NCBI GenBank assembly: GCA_002712135.1
Contig: PASO01000060.1
Location: forward strand, 56,237-70,707
Direction of reading: 5' to 3'
DNA from: Gammaproteobacteria bacterium
GTDB lineage: Bacteria > Pseudomonadota > Gammaproteobacteria > Pseudomonadales > Azotimanducaceae
DNA: 14,471 nucleotides
Part shown: positions 1-7,908 of the stretch, one piece after another
How positions within the stretch are numbered: the stretch's first letter is position 1
Layout of the letters: each line of letters starts with the position of its first letter
Position numbers and translations under genes: made by a program
Notes under the pieces: model-generated
The model's database searches: none
What the model was told of the DNA's origin: nothing
Seen by the model: only the letters and a program-made list of their open reading frames with translations

Positions 1-1148
1 TTAATAAGGGGCTTGATTGGCGCGGGCCCGTCGCAGACAGGATTTATCTGCCAACGGCTGAAGGCAGTCGCGGCGTGAGTGATTGTGCGCGTGAGGCTGT
101 GAGCATTGCGCAGATAGGCCAGCGTGTGGCCGGAGAGGAGCCATCGGCACCCAAGAACGGCGCCCAATTCCACTTCGATTTTCCCGGAGCGGTTCAAGGC
201 TTTCTGGCAACAGAAGGCGAGGGTGAGGCCGTCAATGTCACGGGTAATAGTGAGGCCGGCGAACGCAGCCTGCAGATCTCGTCGAACGGGAGTGTGCATT
301 GTGGATCGCCTGTTTTCTCACCGAGTAAGGAAGTTACGGAATACTTTCAGAAGCGAGGCTATGGTCTCATGGCATCGCCTCGTATTCACAGCGGTCAGAC
401 GGTTAGCGCACGGTTAACGGCGGCAAATGATGTTTCCGCATGTTTGTATATCAGGTCCTTTGGTATAGATGATGAGTCGCAGGTTTTTTACGGCGACACG
501 GTATCGCTGACCGAAGGTGATGCGAGTGAACTTTCTTTTGTTGTGCCCACGGAAGCGAATCCCGTATTCGAAGTGGGCGTAAAGATTGAAGGTACGGGCA
601 ACGTTTACCTCGACTGGCTGACCTGGGAAGGGACCCCGGACGTAACTTTGATACCAACCGACTACACCAAAGGCATGATGTGGAAGAACGCCTGGATCAA
701 TGCTGTTGATTCGTTAATGAGTTGGGGCGAACCATTTCGAATGGTGCACAATGAAGGGGTTGGCCTGGTGATTCAGGGCACGCGCGATTGGCAAGACTAT
801 AAGGTCACTGCAGATGTTAGGCCGCACCTGGCAAAACGTGTTGGCATCGTTGCTCGAGTCCAGGGTCTGAAGCGTTATTACGGCCTGGAAGTCACCCGGG
901 ATAACAAGGTGCAACTAGTCGAAGTGCTGAACGACGAGAAGGTTCTGGCAGAAGCTGATTTTCCGTGGGAGTTCGGTCAGAAGCTGGAAATGTCCCTGGA
1001 AGTAAACGGGGATCAACTAATCGGTAGTATTGATGGTGAGACCGTACTGACGGCAACGAGTGATAGTTTCTCGGATGGTGCTGTTGGTCTTGTTATCGAA
1101 GAAGGTAGAAGCGCCACCAGGCAGGTGCACGTGCAACCTGTCACCTAG
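1..1148 (+). CDS. ADP-ribosylglycohydrolase-like protein, C-terminal part (5' end cut by window)
   Basis: The reading frame is open from the first complete codon at position 3 to the TAG at 1146-1148, about 381 residues, so the start lies outside the window; the GTG at 75 is internal. The first residues include GPVADRIYLPTAEG, a pattern I recall from the end of the all-helical catalytic domain of ADP-ribosylglycohydrolase-family proteins, followed by a PxAPKxGAxFHFDFPG linker. The last ~140 residues (from about position 730) look like a concanavalin/LamG-like beta-sandwich: GLVIQGTRDWQDY, VGIVARVQGLKRYYGLEV, then a short DG-containing strand before a GAVGLVIEEG strand. Such domains usually bind or contact carbohydrates. 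The catalytic domain, with its metal-binding acidic residues, would lie left of the window, so activity cannot be judged. The family call is from memory of similar proteins and is moderate; a secreted glycan-binding protein is the main alternative. Confidence 0.62.
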   Translation, partial: NKGLDWRGPVADRIYLPTAEGSRGVSDCAREAVSIAQIGQRVAGEEPSAPKNGAQFHFDFPGAVQGFLATEGEGEAVNVTGNSEAGERSLQISSNGSVHCGSPVFSPSKEVTEYFQKRGYGLMASPRIHSGQTVSARLTAANDVSACLYIRSFGIDDESQVFYGDTVSLTEGDASELSFVVPTEANPVFEVGVKIEGTGNVYLDWLTWEGTPDVTLIPTDYTKGMMWKNAWINAVDSLMSWGEPFRMVHNEGVGLVIQGTRDWQDYKVTADVRPHLAKRVGIVARVQGLKRYYGLEVTRDNKVQLVEVLNDEKVLAEADFPWEFGQKLEMSLEVNGDQLIGSIDGETVLTATSDSFSDGAVGLVIEEGRSATRQVHVQPVT

Positions 1149-1182
1149 GCGAAAACGATGACCAACGGTATGTTGTGCGACC

Positions 1183-1612
1183 GAGCGGAATCAAATCAGG
1201 TTTATTGCCGCATCGATGATGGTGATGTCGTCCGTCGAGGATATCGCATTAGTTAAGCAGGTGCTTTAATCGGGTGTAATAGGTTATATGCCGAAGTTGT
1301 GCGGCGTGTATCTGATCGTTGATGCCATCGAGTGCTGTTGCGAAGGCAATATTCGTAAATATTTCATCGTTCTTAAGTCAAGGCACAACCGAGTTTATCA
1401 GTGATGGAGTCGTGGGGGCAGAAATTCATTCGTGGATTGAGTTCACCAAGCGGCAAATTGACATTATGATCTTGATAGATAAGGCACTAAGCAACCAGGA
1501 AATTACGGATCAGTTGTGAATTAGCCGGGTTACCAAGAAGGCTCATTTAAACTATCTATTCAAGGTCTTCGCGGTCATCAACTGGATCAATTGTTTTAGA
1601 GATGCAAGATAG
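1183..1612 (+). pseudogene. Decayed NarL/LuxR-type response regulator, C-terminal half
   Basis: Three adjacent open stretches together read as one response regulator. In frame 1, 1222-1266 gives VMSSVEDIALVKQVL, like the beta4-alpha4 part of a receiver domain. After a TAA at 1267-1269 the same frame continues with SGVIGYMPK (1270-1296), matching the conserved receiver end where the K binds phosphate, and runs to EGN at 1342-1350. The homology then moves to frame 2: FTKRQIDIMILIDKALSNQEI is a LuxR-type helix-turn-helix start, a TGA at 1517-1519 sits where the family usually has Gly, and ISRVTKKAHLNYLFKVFAVIN completes the domain before TAG at 1610-1612. The lesions are therefore two nonsense codons and one frame change near 1351-1420. 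The first ~70 residues of the receiver, including the phospho-acceptor Asp, are not found; the preceding gene ends only 35 bases upstream. I see no start codon that would give a working protein. Confidence 0.62.
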
Positions 1613-1693
1613 TTGAGGGTGTGATGGCGTAACACTTTGTCATAGTGGCATAGCTGATACAGTTTGTTTGGCAGTTATTGTGTAGCCACTACT

Positions 1694-1723
1694 TTGAACT
1701 TTATAAAGACAGGCGCGTAAAAT
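1694..1723 (+). promoter_or_regulatory. Predicted sigma70-type promoter of the aldo-keto reductase
   Basis: TTGAAC at 1694-1699 is separated by 18 bases from TAAAAT at 1718-1723. Both hexamers are close to consensus, and the predicted transcript would start near 1730, leaving a leader of about 60 bases before the ATG at 1793. The prediction is by eye; the rest of 1613-1792 shows no ORF or strong structure. Confidence 0.45.
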
Positions 1724-1792
1724 TAGCTGACACTTTACTACTTATGTTCGCTCACGTAACTTCAGGCTTTGATCTATTGTTGGGAGCCAAGC

Positions 1793-2809
1793 ATGTCATA
1801 TCGCACACTCGGTAGAACTGCACTACAGGTAGGGCCGCTTGCTTTAGGTACGGTGAATTTTGGTTATGCCGCTCAGGGCGGTGGCTTTACGGCAGAAGAA
1901 TCAGACAATTTCAGGATGATGTACAGTGCCCTAGAACGTGGTCTCAATCATTTCGATACATCCAATAATTACAACGCTGGGCGCGCAGAAGAGATTATCG
2001 GGCGGTTCATGAAAGAACGCGGTGGTCGCGAAGAAATTGTGCTCGCGACCAAACTCTATTGCCGTCCCAATGACTGGGGTAGCCCTGATCCCGAGAAACA
2101 GTCGGGCTCATATATTGGGCCAAACCAAAGAGGACTGTCTGCCAAGCATATCATTGAGGCCTGTAACGCCAGTCTCAAGCGACTTCAGACCGACTATATC
2201 GACATCTATCAGATGCACCACGTTGACCGCGCGGCACCGTTCGAAGAAATTTGGCAGGCGTTCGAGGTATTGGTGCAGCAAGGGAAAGTCATTTATGTGG
2301 GTACCAGCAATTTCGCAGGTTGGCATATTGCAAAGGCCTGCGAGCGAGCCTCAGCGCGCAACTTTCTGGGTCCTGTTTCTGAACAGAGCATATATAGCCT
2401 TATGAATCGAACGGTGGAACTGGAAGTGATACCAGCCTGCTGCGATTACGGAATGGCTTTTATTCCATACAGTCCTGCCGCCGGTGGTCTGCTCGCAGTA
2501 GCCGGTGGTATGGAAGGCGGTCATCGGAGTATGAAGAAGTTCAACGACGCTACACCTAAGGTCTTGGAGCAGCTCGTGCGTTATGCCGAAGTGTGCCGCG
2601 ACATTGGTCATGCACCGGCGGATATCGCTATCGCATGGGTGGCTGCTAATCCAAACGTCACAGCGCCTATTATTGGTCCTCGTACAATGGAGCATCTCGA
2701 TAGCGCTATCGCCGCACTGGACATTACGCTCGACGAGGAAATTATGGTGCGATTGGATGAGATCTTTCCGGGTCCAGGCGGAGAAGCGCCGGAGGCGTAC
2801 GCGTGGTAG
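1793..2809 (+). CDS. Aldo-keto reductase family oxidoreductase
   Basis: A 338-residue NAD(P)H-dependent cytoplasmic oxidoreductase of the (beta/alpha)8 aldo-keto reductase superfamily, which interconverts carbonyls and alcohols on sugars, aldehydes or ketones. The full catalytic tetrad is visible: Asp55 and Tyr60 in HFDTSNNYNAGRAEE, Lys87 in LATK, and His142 in IDIYQMHHVD. Cofactor-side elements follow: GKVIYVGTSNFAGW (164-177), EQSIYSLMNR (197-206) and GPRTMEHLDSA near the C-terminus. Length is normal for the family. The start is the ATG at 1793, preceded by GGGAG at 1782-1786; an in-frame TTG at 1769 has no such site and would add eight unrelated residues. The sequence resembles the YajO/Tas/IolS-like group more than short-chain bacterial members, but the substrate is unknown. 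It is transcribed alone, converging on the PhyH gene, with a 50-base gap and no clear terminator. Confidence 0.93.
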   Translation: MSYRTLGRTALQVGPLALGTVNFGYAAQGGGFTAEESDNFRMMYSALERGLNHFDTSNNYNAGRAEEIIGRFMKERGGREEIVLATKLYCRPNDWGSPDPEKQSGSYIGPNQRGLSAKHIIEACNASLKRLQTDYIDIYQMHHVDRAAPFEEIWQAFEVLVQQGKVIYVGTSNFAGWHIAKACERASARNFLGPVSEQSIYSLMNRTVELEVIPACCDYGMAFIPYSPAAGGLLAVAGGMEGGHRSMKKFNDATPKVLEQLVRYAEVCRDIGHAPADIAIAWVAANPNVTAPIIGPRTMEHLDSAIAALDITLDEEIMVRLDEIFPGPGGEAPEAYAW

Positions 2810-2859
2810 TGCTAACAAGATAAAGGCTTGATCGTATTACAAGGGTTTTCAGCAGCCCG

Positions 2860-3657
2860 TCAAAACGGTGAACGCTTCAAGCCACGATTAATGACATCCT
2901 CACCACGCACCAGAAAAAATTCGCGAGGGAACAGCTCGCCCGTGCGGTAATCTTGGTATTGCTTAGAACCCATTTCGCCATCAGCGGCCATGTAGCGGAG
3001 AATAATGGCGCGGCGCCAGTCGTCCGACTGATTTCGAGTTGAGCCATGTGGAACCATCGTATGATGTGCAGCCATCTGACCAGCTTTCAGATGGTAGGTC
3101 ACTTTCGCCTTCTTTATATCATTAGGCAACGCATCAAAGTCTAGACCAAGTTCAAAGTACTGGTCGTCGTGGGTGTTAGCCGGCAGTTTCCCTTTATTGT
3201 GCCAGCCGGCCAACACCGACATGGTACCGTTCTCAGAATCCAGGTCGTCCAGTGGAATCCAGATACCGGCGGAGAGACTTCCCGATACATTCCAATAAGG
3301 TGCATCTTGGTGCCAGCGGATTTCACGGCCATCATGCGGAGGCTTACAGGTAATCTGCGTCGCCCAAAGTACGACATTGGGGCCTACCTGACTGGTTACG
3401 AAGTCTAGCAACCTGGTTTCGGTGGCTAGCTCCCACAGCCATCGTTCTCCCAATTGGTGTGATCCGACAATCGCTTCAGGTGAAATGCCTTGCCGGGTTT
3501 CCACGATGGCACGTTCTACTTGCTGCTGACAGTTTATGAGCCCCTCGGTCGAAAGGAAGTGCTCAAATATGCAGAAGCCGCTTTTTTCGTATTGGTCACG
3601 CTCCGCCTCTCCATAGTGAAAATCTGGATGCAGCATCGATTTTTGATTATCGGACAT
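2860..3657 (-). CDS. Phytanoyl-CoA dioxygenase (PhyH) family protein, canonical HxD type
   Basis: A 265-residue cytoplasmic member of the PhyH branch of Fe(II)/2-oxoglutarate oxygenases, which hydroxylate a substrate while splitting 2-oxoglutarate to succinate and CO2. The double-stranded beta-helix motifs are intact: His116 and Asp118 in IRWHQDAPYW form two legs of the iron triad, His204 in MVPHGSTRN is the third, and Arg215/216 in WRRAIILRY is placed to hold the 2-oxoglutarate carboxylate. ENGTMSVLAGWHNKG (142-156) is the typical strand before the distal His. The ATG at 3655-3657 is only 11 bases after the stop of the lipoprotein gene and its Shine-Dalgarno is weak, so it is probably translated by coupling from the same mRNA. 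It is the last gene of the leftward run. PhyH-family substrates are very diverse, so phytanoyl-CoA should not be assumed. Confidence 0.9.
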   Translation of the reverse strand: MSDNQKSMLHPDFHYGEAERDQYEKSGFCIFEHFLSTEGLINCQQQVERAIVETRQGISPEAIVGSHQLGERWLWELATETRLLDFVTSQVGPNVVLWATQITCKPPHDGREIRWHQDAPYWNVSGSLSAGIWIPLDDLDSENGTMSVLAGWHNKGKLPANTHDDQYFELGLDFDALPNDIKKAKVTYHLKAGQMAAHHTMVPHGSTRNQSDDWRRAIILRYMAADGEMGSKQYQDYRTGELFPREFFLVRGEDVINRGLKRSPF

Positions 3658-3668
3658 TTGAATGGACT

Positions 3669-5285
3669 CTACCGGCTTATCGTTACGAGCTGATCTACGT
3701 TCACATTGCTGGTCATGGTTTCACTGCCATCGGGCCAGCGTACAATTATGTCAGCGGTCGTAGCTGACCCTAGTCCAAAGTGTGCTTCCAGCGGATTGTG
3801 TGAGACATAGTTGTTAGTTCCACCCAGTTCGCGAATCTGTGTACCACCCTCTGAGGTCAAAGTGATATGAGCACCTACACCGAGTTGATTATTCCCTGTA
3901 CCATCTAGTTTAACGGTAAGGTAGTGGTTACCGTTGTCTGTTTGGTTGCGGTATAAAACTATATTGTTGTCGTCGTTGTTATTGATCACGATATCGATAA
4001 ATCCGTCTCGGTCCGCATCGAAACAGGCGATGCCACGCCCCTGCCCCCTGTCATCCAAACCTATTTCGTTGGCACGTTCTTCGAATACTAGTGCTTCCGG
4101 GTTTGTATTGTGAAAGAAGCGCATGGGTTGTTGACGATAGTTAGAATCGCGCACCTCACCCCATCCATTCACGTGTACGATGTCTAGGGCGCCATCATTG
4201 TCAAAATCAGCGGTGCATGCACCCCAACCCCAGCCGCCATTCTGTACACCAGCGTCGACTGTCACGTCTTCGAAGGTGCCAGTATTATCGTTGCGGTACA
4301 GTCTGTTGCCGTACTCCTCGACACCATTTCCGCTATAGATGGAGGTCACGAACCAGTCCATATCGCCATCGTTGTCATAGTCGCCTACTGCAGCACCCAT
4401 GCCCGCCTGGTCCTTGATAATCTCGCGATTGGTGATGTTGAGAAAGCTGCCATTGGCATTATTGAGATATACTTGGCTCTCATTAAAATCGGAGGTCATG
4501 AGCAGGTCGCCGATTCCATCTCCATCAATGTCACTGAAGTTCGCAGTGAAGCTATAGTCGAAATTCCCCTCCACGAGGGTTGCTGCAATTCCTGACTCGA
4601 TGCTAGTGCTTGTAAAGCTTCCATCGCCATTGTTGCGCCAGATAGTTTCCGTATCAAAACCCTCCTCATAGGCATTATTCCAATGGGTAACGACAAGGTC
4701 TAGTAGAGAATCGCCATCGTAGTCGTAGAAGGTGGCGGACATGGTTTTGCGCGCGCTAAAAGTTATACCAGATTCGAGGGTCACGTCGATGAAGCGACCA
4801 TCGTCTTCGTTGAGACGATTCTCGAAAAGATAATGAGGGTCGGTGTTGATGGCGCCGATAAACAAGTCGAGATCTCCGTCGCCATCGATATCACCGAATG
4901 CAGGCCCGCTCCCCCAGGCGATCAAATCCAGACCGACCGATGAGGCAACTTCCATAAAAGTACCATCGCCCTGATTCTGATAGAGCTGATTTGGCTCGGT
5001 ATTGCCGCCGACTATGTAAATATCGATATCGCCATCACCATCGTAGTCAGCTGCGGCAACGCCACCACTCTCGTCGGTTTCACCTTCCTCCGGGTCGCCG
5101 TATGATCGCCTAAAGGTGCCGGATACATCGCGGCTGAAAGATAGCTCGGTCGTTTCTTCAGACACTGGGGGTTGCTCCGCAGGTGAATTTGGACTCGCAG
5201 GGGCTGATGAACCAGCCCCTCCGCCGCCACAGGATGTGGTTAGCGTGAGAGCGAGTATTGTCGCTAGAATATTATTGAACGCCAA
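3669..5285 (-). CDS. FG-GAP/VCBS-repeat lipoprotein with UnbV/ASPIC C-terminal domain (CRTAC1-like)
   Basis: A 538-residue predicted exported lipoprotein with a beta-propeller. The N-terminus has a short hydrophobic stretch ending LTTSC, with Cys19 as the likely lipid site; the following GGGG carries no Asp inner-membrane retention signal. A low-complexity Ser/Pro/Glu linker runs to about residue 50. Seven calcium-binding DxDxDG-like loops are visible at 80-88, 132-140, 188-196, 252-260, 302-310, 360-368 and 423-431, as expected for FG-GAP/VCBS propeller blades. Residues ~465-537 match the UnbV/ASPIC module: LGVGAHITLTSEGG, then NNYVSHNPLEAHFGLG, then VRWPDGS. The start must be the TTG at 5283-5285: no ATG, GTG or TTG lies in frame between the upstream receptor stop and this codon. 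There is no good Shine-Dalgarno, and a perfect stem-loop ends 9 bases before the start. It sits directly behind the TonB receptor, so a surface substrate-binding role is plausible (inference). Confidence 0.92.
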   Translation of the reverse strand: MAFNNILATILALTLTTSCGGGGAGSSAPASPNSPAEQPPVSEETTELSFSRDVSGTFRRSYGDPEEGETDESGGVAAADYDGDGDIDIYIVGGNTEPNQLYQNQGDGTFMEVASSVGLDLIAWGSGPAFGDIDGDGDLDLFIGAINTDPHYLFENRLNEDDGRFIDVTLESGITFSARKTMSATFYDYDGDSLLDLVVTHWNNAYEEGFDTETIWRNNGDGSFTSTSIESGIAATLVEGNFDYSFTANFSDIDGDGIGDLLMTSDFNESQVYLNNANGSFLNITNREIIKDQAGMGAAVGDYDNDGDMDWFVTSIYSGNGVEEYGNRLYRNDNTGTFEDVTVDAGVQNGGWGWGACTADFDNDGALDIVHVNGWGEVRDSNYRQQPMRFFHNTNPEALVFEERANEIGLDDRGQGRGIACFDADRDGFIDIVINNNDDNNIVLYRNQTDNGNHYLTVKLDGTGNNQLGVGAHITLTSEGGTQIRELGGTNNYVSHNPLEAHFGLGSATTADIIVRWPDGSETMTSNVNVDQLVTISR

Positions 5286-5294
5286 GCTACCGCA

Positions 5295-5316
5295 GGGACG
5301 TCCGATTGGACGTCCC
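5295..5316. other. Perfect 9-bp stem-loop between receptor and lipoprotein genes
   Basis: GGGACGTCC (5295-5303), loop GATT (5304-5307), GGACGTCCC (5308-5316). The arms pair perfectly, and each contains the 8-base palindrome GGACGTCC, so it is both a hairpin and a repeated dyad. It lies in the 64-base gap of the leftward transcript, 9 bases before the TTG of the lipoprotein. No U-run follows in either direction, so a standard intrinsic terminator is unlikely. An mRNA-processing, stabilising or translation-control element, or a protein-binding site, are the alternatives. Confidence 0.6.
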
Positions 5317-5349
5317 GGGGTTACCCTGCCTGAGGTACGGTGGTTAGCC

Positions 5350-7848
5350 TTAATTGCCGAAGTTGTAGGTTAACTCGAGACCCACAGTTCTTGGCCGGAT
5401 GACATCGTAAAGAGCGAACCGGTCAAGCCAATTTGCATTACCATTTGGATTCGGCCAGACACCACCACCTACAGGCTGGTGGGTATATCCGCGCTCATCG
5501 AACAGGTTGTGAACGTTAAGCGCCACTTCCCATGCGTCACGACCAACTCCAATGGACAGATCCATTGTGTCATAAGACGGTATAGGGGTCTGCCCGTTCA
5601 GGTCCGAGTAACCTGATACTCTTTCAGGGACGTGTCTATAGGTTGCATTAACCCTGACGTCGAAATCGTTAATACGCCTTGCCCAGTCCGCTAAGAAGGA
5701 GTACTGGAAGTCTCCAGCGCTAGATCCAGCGAGATTCTTGCCAACCAGGTTGGCTCTTTTGTCTGCAAGGATTTCGGTGTCCTTGTAGCTAATGTTAAAG
5801 GTTACATTAAGCTCTGGATTAACATTCACTACCGCCATGCCTTCTAAACCGTGGATTCGTGATTTACCGATGTTTCCGAGGTAACGTCCCTCGGTATATA
5901 CCCAGACCCAGCCCAGCTGCGCCGCTAGGTCTCTCGGACCATCAAGCATGGTTTGCATGTCTTTCCAGTCGATTCGGTAGAAGCTGCCATTCAATATTAA
6001 TCGACCATCGTTGGAAACGCTGCGAATACCGGCCTCGTAATTCCATACCGAATCTGATTTAAAGTCTTGCAGGGCATAGACTAATGGTCCGTCTTCTACC
6101 TCTTTACCACTGTAGAAATTGCTACCAGCTGGACGGTACCCAGATGCGGCGAAGGCAAAGAGCATGACATCATCGCTCACGTGATAATCTAAGTTTAACC
6201 GATAGGTCTTGACATCCTGCCAAGGTGACAGGCGGTCGCCTTCTGATTCATCGTTGTCATACCAGCATGGTCCGAAACGCCCATTATTCTTGGCAAACTC
6301 AGTGCGCAGTCTGGCAACACGAACACCGGCTGTAAATTTGAGCTGATCTGTAAAATTCACACCCAACTCACCAAACAAAGCGCGTTCGGAGACATTGTTT
6401 GTTGTGAACCTCTCGTGGAAGTACTGACCCGATGCAATGTCAACTGACTCCCCGCGCTGCCCGGTAGTGCAACCCAAGGTCCAATCCGCATCGGCGTTGG
6501 CTAGCCATGGCCGGCCTTCAGAATCAACAGGTGCGTTTGCCAGTGCAACGGCCTGTTTAGCTTCAAGGTAAGCTCTATCCTGAGTATCCCAGAACCAATG
6601 CATGGCTCTACGGTGCTTATTGTCTTCCGACCAGAACCCGACTATCCATTCATACATGCTGTCTGTCGTGGATGTGACGCGCAGTTCAAAAGCTTCGATA
6701 TCACGGAAGTTGGGCCCTGCTGTTTCCTTGAAGCTGTGGGGTAGTCCATTCGGACTTAATCCACCAATAATAGTTGCGCTACACCAGTTATAGTCACCGT
6801 GTCCACACCCGTCTGAGGTTTCTTTATGGAAAATATCATGGCCATCAAGCTCAGAGCCCGATGCCATTACTGTGTAGTTTTCCGCCTCATAGGTTGCCTT
6901 AAGGCTTAGTATTGTATCCTTAGTGCTGCCAGGTTCTTTGTACATGGCAGCTGGATCATCGGGATTCATTCGCGCAAGCACTAGTGCGTGTGGATCTTCT
7001 TCGGTACTCGGGACCCAGGTAGGCGTTGGCTGACCTACATCACCGATGTCTACTTCCTGTGTCAATCCCTGGGCTTCGAGCGTGAGGGCATCGCTAACGT
7101 TCCACAATCCACGAAGGCGAAAACCCGTAGTTGTAACCTCGTTGGCATCCTCGTGTTTAAAAGGTCCCACGATATCAATAAAACCGGGGGCATCATGCTG
7201 CCAGCCAACCACACGGAGCGCAGCATTGTCGCCAACCGGGATGTTGACAAAACCTTCAACCCCGCCGCCGTTGGAACCACTGGCAACGCTTTCAGCGCCA
7301 ACGGTCGCCTCGCCAGTGAATACTGATATTTCTGGAGCGTTACTGATGTAACGGGCGACACCAGCCATCGCGCTCTTACCAAACAGGGTGCCTTGTGGCC
7401 CCTTCAAGACTTCCACTCGCTCAACGTCAATGAGTTCGATCGGAGTAATTCCCGGAAACAGAACGATGTCGTCCAGATAGCTGATATTAGTTTGTTGATG
7501 GTTCACGCTACCGCGACCAATACCAGTTGTAACCACACTAAGGCCACGAAAAATCAGAGTCCCTTTTCCTGGGGCGACATCGCTCGCATCAACGCCGGGG
7601 ACGGCGCTGGCAATGTCCATCAGGTCACGAACGCCTCTGTTGTCCAATTGTTCGCCTGAATATGCTGTAATTGCAAGACTTGTATCCTGCAGGCTGACTT
7701 CTCTCTTGGTCGCGGTTACGATGACTTCCTCTATGATCTGTTCTTCGGCTTCATCATCCGCTAATGCTGGGAATACCCCAACGGTTGCTAGAATGGCGGC
7801 CGAACTTGCTGCGCCAAAAAGACATTTTCTCCCGTGTTTTTTTAACAT
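5350..7848 (-). CDS. TonB-dependent outer-membrane receptor
   Basis: An 832-residue outer-membrane receptor that imports its ligand with energy from TonB-ExbB-ExbD. Residues 1-30 form a Sec signal (LKKHGRK n-region, hydrophobic core, cleavage after ALA). Residues 40-49, EEVIVTATKR, are the TonB box, followed by the plug domain with VERVEVLKGPQGTLFGKSAMAG, here VEVLKGPQGTLFGK being the hallmark. The remaining ~600 residues alternate aromatic-rich strands and long loops and end GLELTYNFGN, a normal barrel C-terminus with Phe close to the end. The Cys residues near 345, 353, 461 and 527 lie in likely external loops. The ATG at 7848 has a strong G-rich ribosome site (seven G just upstream). The style is that of the large gammaproteobacterial receptor group for sugars and other organic ligands, not a clear siderophore or B12 receptor. 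It lies 85 bases after yejE and may have its own promoter. Confidence 0.97.
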   Translation of the reverse strand: MLKKHGRKCLFGAASSAAILATVGVFPALADDEAEEQIIEEVIVTATKREVSLQDTSLAITAYSGEQLDNRGVRDLMDIASAVPGVDASDVAPGKGTLIFRGLSVVTTGIGRGSVNHQQTNISYLDDIVLFPGITPIELIDVERVEVLKGPQGTLFGKSAMAGVARYISNAPEISVFTGEATVGAESVASGSNGGGVEGFVNIPVGDNAALRVVGWQHDAPGFIDIVGPFKHEDANEVTTTGFRLRGLWNVSDALTLEAQGLTQEVDIGDVGQPTPTWVPSTEEDPHALVLARMNPDDPAAMYKEPGSTKDTILSLKATYEAENYTVMASGSELDGHDIFHKETSDGCGHGDYNWCSATIIGGLSPNGLPHSFKETAGPNFRDIEAFELRVTSTTDSMYEWIVGFWSEDNKHRRAMHWFWDTQDRAYLEAKQAVALANAPVDSEGRPWLANADADWTLGCTTGQRGESVDIASGQYFHERFTTNNVSERALFGELGVNFTDQLKFTAGVRVARLRTEFAKNNGRFGPCWYDNDESEGDRLSPWQDVKTYRLNLDYHVSDDVMLFAFAASGYRPAGSNFYSGKEVEDGPLVYALQDFKSDSVWNYEAGIRSVSNDGRLILNGSFYRIDWKDMQTMLDGPRDLAAQLGWVWVYTEGRYLGNIGKSRIHGLEGMAVVNVNPELNVTFNISYKDTEILADKRANLVGKNLAGSSAGDFQYSFLADWARRINDFDVRVNATYRHVPERVSGYSDLNGQTPIPSYDTMDLSIGVGRDAWEVALNVHNLFDERGYTHQPVGGGVWPNPNGNANWLDRFALYDVIRPRTVGLELTYNFGN

Positions 7849-7881
7849 TTTCCCCCCCTGGGAACTGAGCTAGACTGTTTT

Positions 7882-7900
7882 AGTATCCTAAGAGGATACT
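7882..7900. other. Perfect 8-bp inverted repeat in the leader of the TonB receptor gene
   Basis: AGTATCCT (7882-7889), AAG, AGGATACT (7893-7900): an uninterrupted 8-bp dyad between yejE and the receptor. No U-run follows on either strand, so it is not a typical terminator. If the promoter proposed at 7909-7937 is real, the dyad occupies roughly +2 to +20 of the transcript, where it could be an operator or a 5' protective hairpin. Confidence 0.55.
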
Positions 7901-7908
7901 TGTAGCCC

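Noticed and set aside
1769..1792. Alternative TTG start extending the aldo-keto reductase by eight residues
   Set aside because: No ribosome site precedes it, while the ATG at 1793 has GGGAG at proper spacing and gives the family's normal N-terminus.
2351..2818. A 155-codon minus-strand open frame over the aldo-keto reductase
   Set aside because: It is antisense to the well-supported reductase, with no recognisable domain.
2825..2883. Inverted repeat GGCTTGA ... TCAAGCC around the convergent ends of the reductase and PhyH genes
   Set aside because: The 7-base arms are 45 bases apart and one lies in coding sequence; this is expected by chance and has no terminator features.
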